A stretch of DNA of 64,000 nt from Mycolicibacterium bacteremicum (lineage in GTDB: Bacteria; Actinomycetota; Actinomycetes; Mycobacteriales; Mycobacteriaceae): contig NZ_CALUAE010000011.1 of the NCBI RefSeq assembly GCF_943913955.1, positions 1-64,000 of the forward strand, given 5' to 3'. A program made the position numbers and the translations under genes. The notes beneath the pieces were generated by a model. That model ran no database searches. It was not told the DNA's origin and saw nothing but the letters and a program-made list of their open reading frames with translations. Below, one piece after another: positions 59,952-64,000 of this stretch; position 1 is the stretch's first letter; each line of letters starts with the position of its first letter.

Positions 59952-61322
59952 GTGGTTCCTGGCTTGCACGATGTGGCCCTGGCCATACCCGACGAAAATT
60001 TCCTGCCGTTCGGCCCAGGTGGACTGGATTCCGGCAACACGGCATGGGTTCTCGCATCCGCCGCCCTGGTGCTGTTCATGACCCCAGGTCTGGCGTTCTT
60101 CTACGGCGGCCTGTCCCGGCAGAAGTCCGTGCTGAACATGATGATGATGTCCTTCGGATCGCTCGGCCTGGTCAGCGTCATCTACGTGCTGTGGGGCTAC
60201 TCGATGTCCTTCGCCTCTGCGCACACCGGTGAGACCCCGGGCCTGTTCTTCGATAATCCGTTATCGCTCTTCGGTGTCAACCAGTTGACCGAGGTGCGCG
60301 AGATCGACGGCGCCGAGGCCTACGTGCTGGGCGGCTTCGGCACCGTGCCCGCCATCGTCTGGGTCGCCTTCCAGCTCACCTTCGCCGTCATCACCGTCGC
60401 ACTGATCAGCGGTGCGGTCGCCGAGCGCATGAAGTTCGGCACCTGGCTGGTGTTCGGCGGCCTGTGGGTCACCATCGTGTACTTCCCGCTCTCCCACATG
60501 GTCTGGGGCGGTGGCCTGCTCTCGGGTAGCGATCAGGGGCTGGCGGCCAAGCTGTTCGGCGTCGACGAGGAAGGTGCGGCCAATGTCGCGCCGATCGACT
60601 TCGCCGGTGGCACCGTCGTCCACATCAACGCCGGTATGGCCGCGCTGGTGCTCGCCGTCCTCCTCGGCAAGCGGACCGGCTTCGGCAAGACCGCGTTCCG
60701 CCCGCACAACATCCCGTTCGTGATGCTCGGCGCGGCCATCCTGTGGTTCGGCTGGTTCGGCTTCAACGTCGGCTCCGAGGGCGGCGCCGACATGGTCGCC
60801 GGCCTGGTCTGGGTCAACACCACCGCCGCCACCGCCGCCGCCATGCTGGGCTGGCTGCTCGTGGAGCGCCTGCGTGACGGCCACGCCACCAGCGTGGGCG
60901 CCGCCTCCGGTGTGGTCGCCGGTCTGGTCGCCATCACCCCGGCCTGTGGCAACCTGACCCCGGTCTGGTCGCTGGTCGTCGGCGCGATCGCCGGCATCCT
61001 GTCGGCGCTGGCCATCGGGCTGAAGTACAAGTTCGGCTACGACGATTCGCTCGACGTCGTCGGCGTCCACCTGGTCGCCGGCCTGTGGGGCACCGTGTCC
61101 CTGGGCTTGTTCGCCACCGACGCCGGCCTGTTCGTCGGCGGCGACTACAAGCAGCTGGTCGTCCAGATCGTGATCGCAGTTGTGGCACTGGTCTTCACCG
61201 CCGTGCTGACGACCATCATCGCCTTCGTGGTCAAGCCACTAGGCTGGCGAGTCAGCCAGGAAGATGAGGCCACTGGCATCGATGAGACCGAGCACGCAGA
61301 AACCGCTTATGAACTCGCATGA
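59952..61322 (+). CDS. amtB: Ammonium transporter
   Basis: An 11-helix membrane channel for ammonium of 456 aa. Amt marks are FMTPGLAFFYGGLSRQKSVL, the two pore histidines in AGGTVVHINAGMAAL and VVGVHLVAGLWGTV, and the C-terminal tail that binds the PII protein. The GTG at 59952 is preceded ten bases upstream by AAGGAGG. It heads the amtB-glnK-glnD operon, with glnK starting 39 bp after its stop, and is preceded by two GlnR boxes. Confidence 0.96.
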   Translation: MVPGLHDVALAIPDENFLPFGPGGLDSGNTAWVLASAALVLFMTPGLAFFYGGLSRQKSVLNMMMMSFGSLGLVSVIYVLWGYSMSFASAHTGETPGLFFDNPLSLFGVNQLTEVREIDGAEAYVLGGFGTVPAIVWVAFQLTFAVITVALISGAVAERMKFGTWLVFGGLWVTIVYFPLSHMVWGGGLLSGSDQGLAAKLFGVDEEGAANVAPIDFAGGTVVHINAGMAALVLAVLLGKRTGFGKTAFRPHNIPFVMLGAAILWFGWFGFNVGSEGGADMVAGLVWVNTTAATAAAMLGWLLVERLRDGHATSVGAASGVVAGLVAITPACGNLTPVWSLVVGAIAGILSALAIGLKYKFGYDDSLDVVGVHLVAGLWGTVSLGLFATDAGLFVGGDYKQLVVQIVIAVVALVFTAVLTTIIAFVVKPLGWRVSQEDEATGIDETEHAETAYELA

Positions 61323-61361
61323 TCGGGAACAATTGACTGAGTCCTGGAAGGAATCGACCAT

Positions 61362-61700
61362 ATGAAGCTGATCACCGCGATCGTCAAGCCGTTCACACTC
61401 GAAGACGTCAAGACCGGCCTGGAGCAGACGGGCATCCTCGGTATGACCGTGAGCGAGGTGCAGGGCTACGGCCGCCAGAAGGGGCACACCGAGGTCTACC
61501 GCGGCGCCGAGTACTCGGTGGACTTCGTGCCCAAGGTGCGTGTCGAGGTCGTCGTGGACGACTCGGCCGTGGACAAGGTGGTGGACGTGATCGTCCAGGC
61601 CGCACGCACCGGAAAGATCGGAGACGGCAAGGTGTGGGTCAGCCCCGTGGACACCGTTGTGCGGGTTCGCACCGGTGAGCGGGGAGTCGACGCACTCTGA
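61362..61700 (+). CDS. glnK: PII nitrogen regulatory protein
   Basis: A 112-aa trimeric signal protein that blocks AmtB when nitrogen is plentiful and signals energy and 2-oxoglutarate status. MKLITAIVKPFTLEDVKTGL starts the fold. The T-loop GHTEVYRGAEY ends in Tyr51, the residue modified (adenylylated in actinobacteria) by GlnD, and the C-loop is ARTGKIGDGKVWV. Annotated glnB in M. tuberculosis. Its place in the amtB operon fits the glnK name. Confidence 0.95.
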   Translation: MKLITAIVKPFTLEDVKTGLEQTGILGMTVSEVQGYGRQKGHTEVYRGAEYSVDFVPKVRVEVVVDDSAVDKVVDVIVQAARTGKIGDGKVWVSPVDTVVRVRTGERGVDAL

Positions 61701-61772
61701 TCACCCGGTGAGGGAGGTCGTTTCCCGGCCGTATCGCAAGACTGTTCAACGTAGGGCCGGGGGAGGACCGAA

Positions 61773-64000
61773 ATGACCGATCAGACACCAGATCCCGCCG
61801 CCGGGGCATCCCGATGGGAAGCTCCGGCGGCGGGATCGCCGCGCCCGGCCACCGATCTGGCCAAGGCGACCGCACAACTTCTCAAAACCGGTGGCAAACA
61901 ACTCGACTCGGCGGCGCTGCGGGACGCACTGCTCGATCTGCACCAATTCTGGTTGTCCACCAAGGCTGCCGAGATCGGCATCACCGCCACCAGTGGCTTC
62001 GCCATCGTCGCGACCGGCGGCCTGGGCCGCGGCGAACTGCTGCCGTACTCCGACCTGGACCTGACCCTGCTGCACGACAACATGCCCGCCGACATCGTCA
62101 GCCGGGTCGCCGAGCTGCTGTGGTACCCGTTGTGGGACGCCAACATCCGTATCGACCACAGCGTGCGCACCGTGCCGGAGGCGCTCAAGGTGGCCGGTGA
62201 GGACATCGCAGTCGGAATGGCGATGCTCGACGCCCGCCACATCGCCGGCGACGCCGAGTTGTCCGCGCTGCTGACCGGCGGGGCGCGACGCCAATGGCGC
62301 ATCGGGATCGCGGGCCGCTACGAGGAACTCGTCGACCACACCCGAGCCCGTTGGGAGCGCAGCGGGCAGATCGCCCACCGCGCCGAACCGGACCTCAAGA
62401 ACGGACGCGGCGGTATCCGCGATGTCCAACTGCTCAATGCACTCGCCATCGCGCAGCTGGCCGATGTCTATCCCAGCCGGCTGCTCGCCTCACCGACCGG
62501 AACCCTCGGCGGCGCACACCTGTCCCTTCTCAACGTGCGCACCGAGCTGCACCGTGTCTCCGGCCGTGGCCGCGAACAGGTGCTCGCGCAGTACGCCGAC
62601 GAGATCGGCGCCGCGCTGCGCATCGGGGATCGCTTCGACCTGGCGCGCGCCATCTCCGACGCCGCCCGCACCATCAGCTACTACGTCGACGCGGGCATCC
62701 GCACCGCCGGTAATGCGTTGCCTAAGCGGGGTTTTGCCGCGCTGCGCCGGCCGACCCGGCGTCCGTTGGATGAGGGCGTCGTCGAATACGGCGGCGAGGT
62801 CATCCTGGCCCGTGGCGCCCGACCCGAACGCGACCCTGGCCTGATCCTGCGGGTGGCCGCCGCCTCGGCCACCACCGGACTGCCGATCGCTGCGTCCACA
62901 CTGAGCCGATTGGCCGGTGCTGCACCGGAACTGCGGATGCCCTGGCCGCGCGAAGCGCTGAAGGACCTGCTGGTGCTGCTGTCCGCAGGCCCGGCGGCGG
63001 TATCGACCGTCGAGGCGCTGGACCGCACCGGCCTGTGGGGCCGGCTGTTCCCCGAATGGGGTGCGGTGCGTGACCTGCCGCCGCGTGACGTCGTGCACAT
63101 CTGGACCGTGGATCGCCACCTCGTCGAAACCGTCTCCCGCGCCGCCGCATTCACCACCCGGGTGTCGCGACCGGACCTGCTGGTGCTCGGGGCGCTGGTG
63201 CACGACATCGGCAAGGGGCGCGGCGGCGACCACAGCATCATCGGCGCCGAACTGGCCACCCAGATCGGCACCCGGCTCGGATTGTGGCCGTCCGACGTCG
63301 AGGTGCTGTCCAAGATCGTGCGGTACCACCTGCTGCTGCCCGACACCGCGACGCGACGGGACCTGCAGGACCCCAACACGATCGCCGCGGTCGTCGATGC
63401 GCTCGGCGGTGACTCACAGCTGCTGGAACTGCTGCACGCACTGGCCGAGGCCGACTCGCTGGCCACCGGACCCGGGGTGTGGGGTGACTGGAAGTCCTCG
63501 CTGATCGGCGATCTGGTGCGGCGCTGCCGGCTGGTGATGGCCGGCGAACCACTACCCACCCCGGACCCGATCGACCCGCGCTTCCTGGATCTGGCCGCCG
63601 AGGCCGGGGTGCACGTGGAGATGGTCGCCGGCGAGGGACCACACATCCACAACGTCACGATGATCGCCCCGGACCGGCGTGGTCTGCTCTCGAAGGCGGC
63701 CGGGGTACTGGCCCTCAACGCGCTGCGGGTGCATTCGGCGTCGGTGAACAGTCGGGATGGCATGGCCATCAACACCTTTGCGGTGTCACCGCATTTCGGC
63801 AGTCCGCCGGCTGCCGAGTTGCTGCGCCAGCAGTTCATCCTCGCCCTCGACGGCGGCCTGGATGTTGCCGACACCCTGGAACGCCGGGACTCCGAGGCCG
63901 CCGCGGCCGGGCCCGCCCGGGCGGGGGAGACCCCGGCGTCGGTGCCGGCAACCGGCACCACCGCGCCGCCGCGCATCCTGTGGTTCGACGGCGACGCACC
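61773..64000 (+). CDS. glnD: PII adenylyl/uridylyltransferase (3' end cut by window)
   Basis: Modifies and de-modifies the PII protein according to nitrogen status. The visible 742 residues contain the nucleotidyltransferase motif TGGLGRGELLPYSDLDLT (residues about 77-94), a GlnE-like helical region (LKNGRGGIRDVQLLNAL), an HD domain (VHIWTVDRHLVETVSRA and LVHDIGKGRGGDHS) and a first ACT domain (VTMIAPDRRGLLSKAAGVLA). A second ACT domain begins at the window end. ATG 61773 follows GGGGGAGG. The gap to glnK is 72 bp with no terminator, so the genes form one operon. Confidence 0.95.
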   Translation, partial: MTDQTPDPAAGASRWEAPAAGSPRPATDLAKATAQLLKTGGKQLDSAALRDALLDLHQFWLSTKAAEIGITATSGFAIVATGGLGRGELLPYSDLDLTLLHDNMPADIVSRVAELLWYPLWDANIRIDHSVRTVPEALKVAGEDIAVGMAMLDARHIAGDAELSALLTGGARRQWRIGIAGRYEELVDHTRARWERSGQIAHRAEPDLKNGRGGIRDVQLLNALAIAQLADVYPSRLLASPTGTLGGAHLSLLNVRTELHRVSGRGREQVLAQYADEIGAALRIGDRFDLARAISDAARTISYYVDAGIRTAGNALPKRGFAALRRPTRRPLDEGVVEYGGEVILARGARPERDPGLILRVAAASATTGLPIAASTLSRLAGAAPELRMPWPREALKDLLVLLSAGPAAVSTVEALDRTGLWGRLFPEWGAVRDLPPRDVVHIWTVDRHLVETVSRAAAFTTRVSRPDLLVLGALVHDIGKGRGGDHSIIGAELATQIGTRLGLWPSDVEVLSKIVRYHLLLPDTATRRDLQDPNTIAAVVDALGGDSQLLELLHALAEADSLATGPGVWGDWKSSLIGDLVRRCRLVMAGEPLPTPDPIDPRFLDLAAEAGVHVEMVAGEGPHIHNVTMIAPDRRGLLSKAAGVLALNALRVHSASVNSRDGMAINTFAVSPHFGSPPAAELLRQQFILALDGGLDVADTLERRDSEAAAAGPARAGETPASVPATGTTAPPRILWFDGDA

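Noticed and set aside
60000..64000. tRNA or other stable RNA genes in this and other gaps
   Set aside because: I looked for cloverleaf arms and the TTCGAnnC loop in intergenic stretches and saw none; gaps are short and fully explained by leaders, operators and terminators.

Overview
The window is a contiguous 64 kb piece of a high-G+C actinobacterial chromosome, almost certainly a non-tuberculous Mycobacterium (Mycolicibacterium-like). The evidence is gene content and order. leuC-leuD-hupB, mutT1-ppk-fbiD, gpsA, ddl, thiL-ung, fakA-like-recG, lipN-dsbA-vkor-pyc-rsmD-coaD, sepIVA, yceD-rnc-fpg, osmC-acyP-smc, ftsY and amtB-glnK-glnD follow, with additions, the order remembered for M. tuberculosis Rv2988c to Rv2918c. 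The large PDIM/PGL lipid locus that sits between coaD and sepIVA in M. tuberculosis is absent, and the two genes are 90 bp apart.

Layout. 1-2.9 kb: leucine biosynthesis (leuC is cut by the window edge, leuD complete), then the nucleoid protein HupB and a strong terminator. 2.9-6.7 kb (minus): an fbiD-ppk-mutT1 operon (coenzyme F420, polyphosphate, nucleotide sanitation). 6.8-10.0 kb: gpsA, a Cys/Met-type PLP enzyme and ddl. 10.0-12.9 kb: DUF3515 and Lrp-ligand-domain proteins (minus), thiL-ung (plus), rpmB (minus). 13.1-17.6 kb: fatty-acid-kinase-like gene, recG and an exported HNH nuclease. 17.6-18.7 kb: promoter, yybP-ykoY manganese riboswitch and a UPF0016/TMEM165 cation exporter. 18.7-24.4 kb: an envelope cluster with a BlaI/M56 pair, an L,D-transpeptidase, a DsbA-like protein, a beta-lactamase-fold protein and a transmembrane Ser/Thr kinase. 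24.5-27.2 kb: a TetR regulator divergent from a metal-dependent hydrolase and an unknown membrane protein. 27.3-31.4 kb: two aldo-keto reductases, a LipN esterase and a DsbA/VKOR disulfide pair. 31.6-36.9 kb: pyruvate carboxylase, rsmD, coaD, sepIVA. 37.0-39.4 kb (minus): a sulfonate/sulfone acquisition pair. 39.6-46.7 kb: yceD-rnc-fpg, osmC-acyP-smc.

The accessory heart of the window is 46.8-57.2 kb, between smc and ftsY. It holds an espJ-like gene convergent with an espK-like gene, as at the end of the ESX-1 locus. Upstream of the espK-like gene, in what looks like one operon, are a proline-rich membrane protein with a duplicated ectodomain, two predicted lipoproteins and a large EspA/EspE-like WXG protein. 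One lipoprotein (52144-53130) is a clear paralogue of the C-terminal half of the WXG protein. Base composition falls sharply from about 49.05 to 54.8 kb. Both edges of the low-G+C block fall inside genes, at linker regions of the EspK-like and WXG proteins, so those genes look chimeric. I read this as a polymorphic type VII secretion cargo cassette whose centre has been exchanged. A three-gene membrane/cytochrome oxidase III-IV set and the isoprenoid enzyme IDI-2 follow.

The window closes with ftsY and the nitrogen operon amtB-glnK-glnD (glnD runs off the end), preceded by two well-matched GlnR boxes. I saw no tRNA, rRNA, IS element, integrase or CRISPR array.
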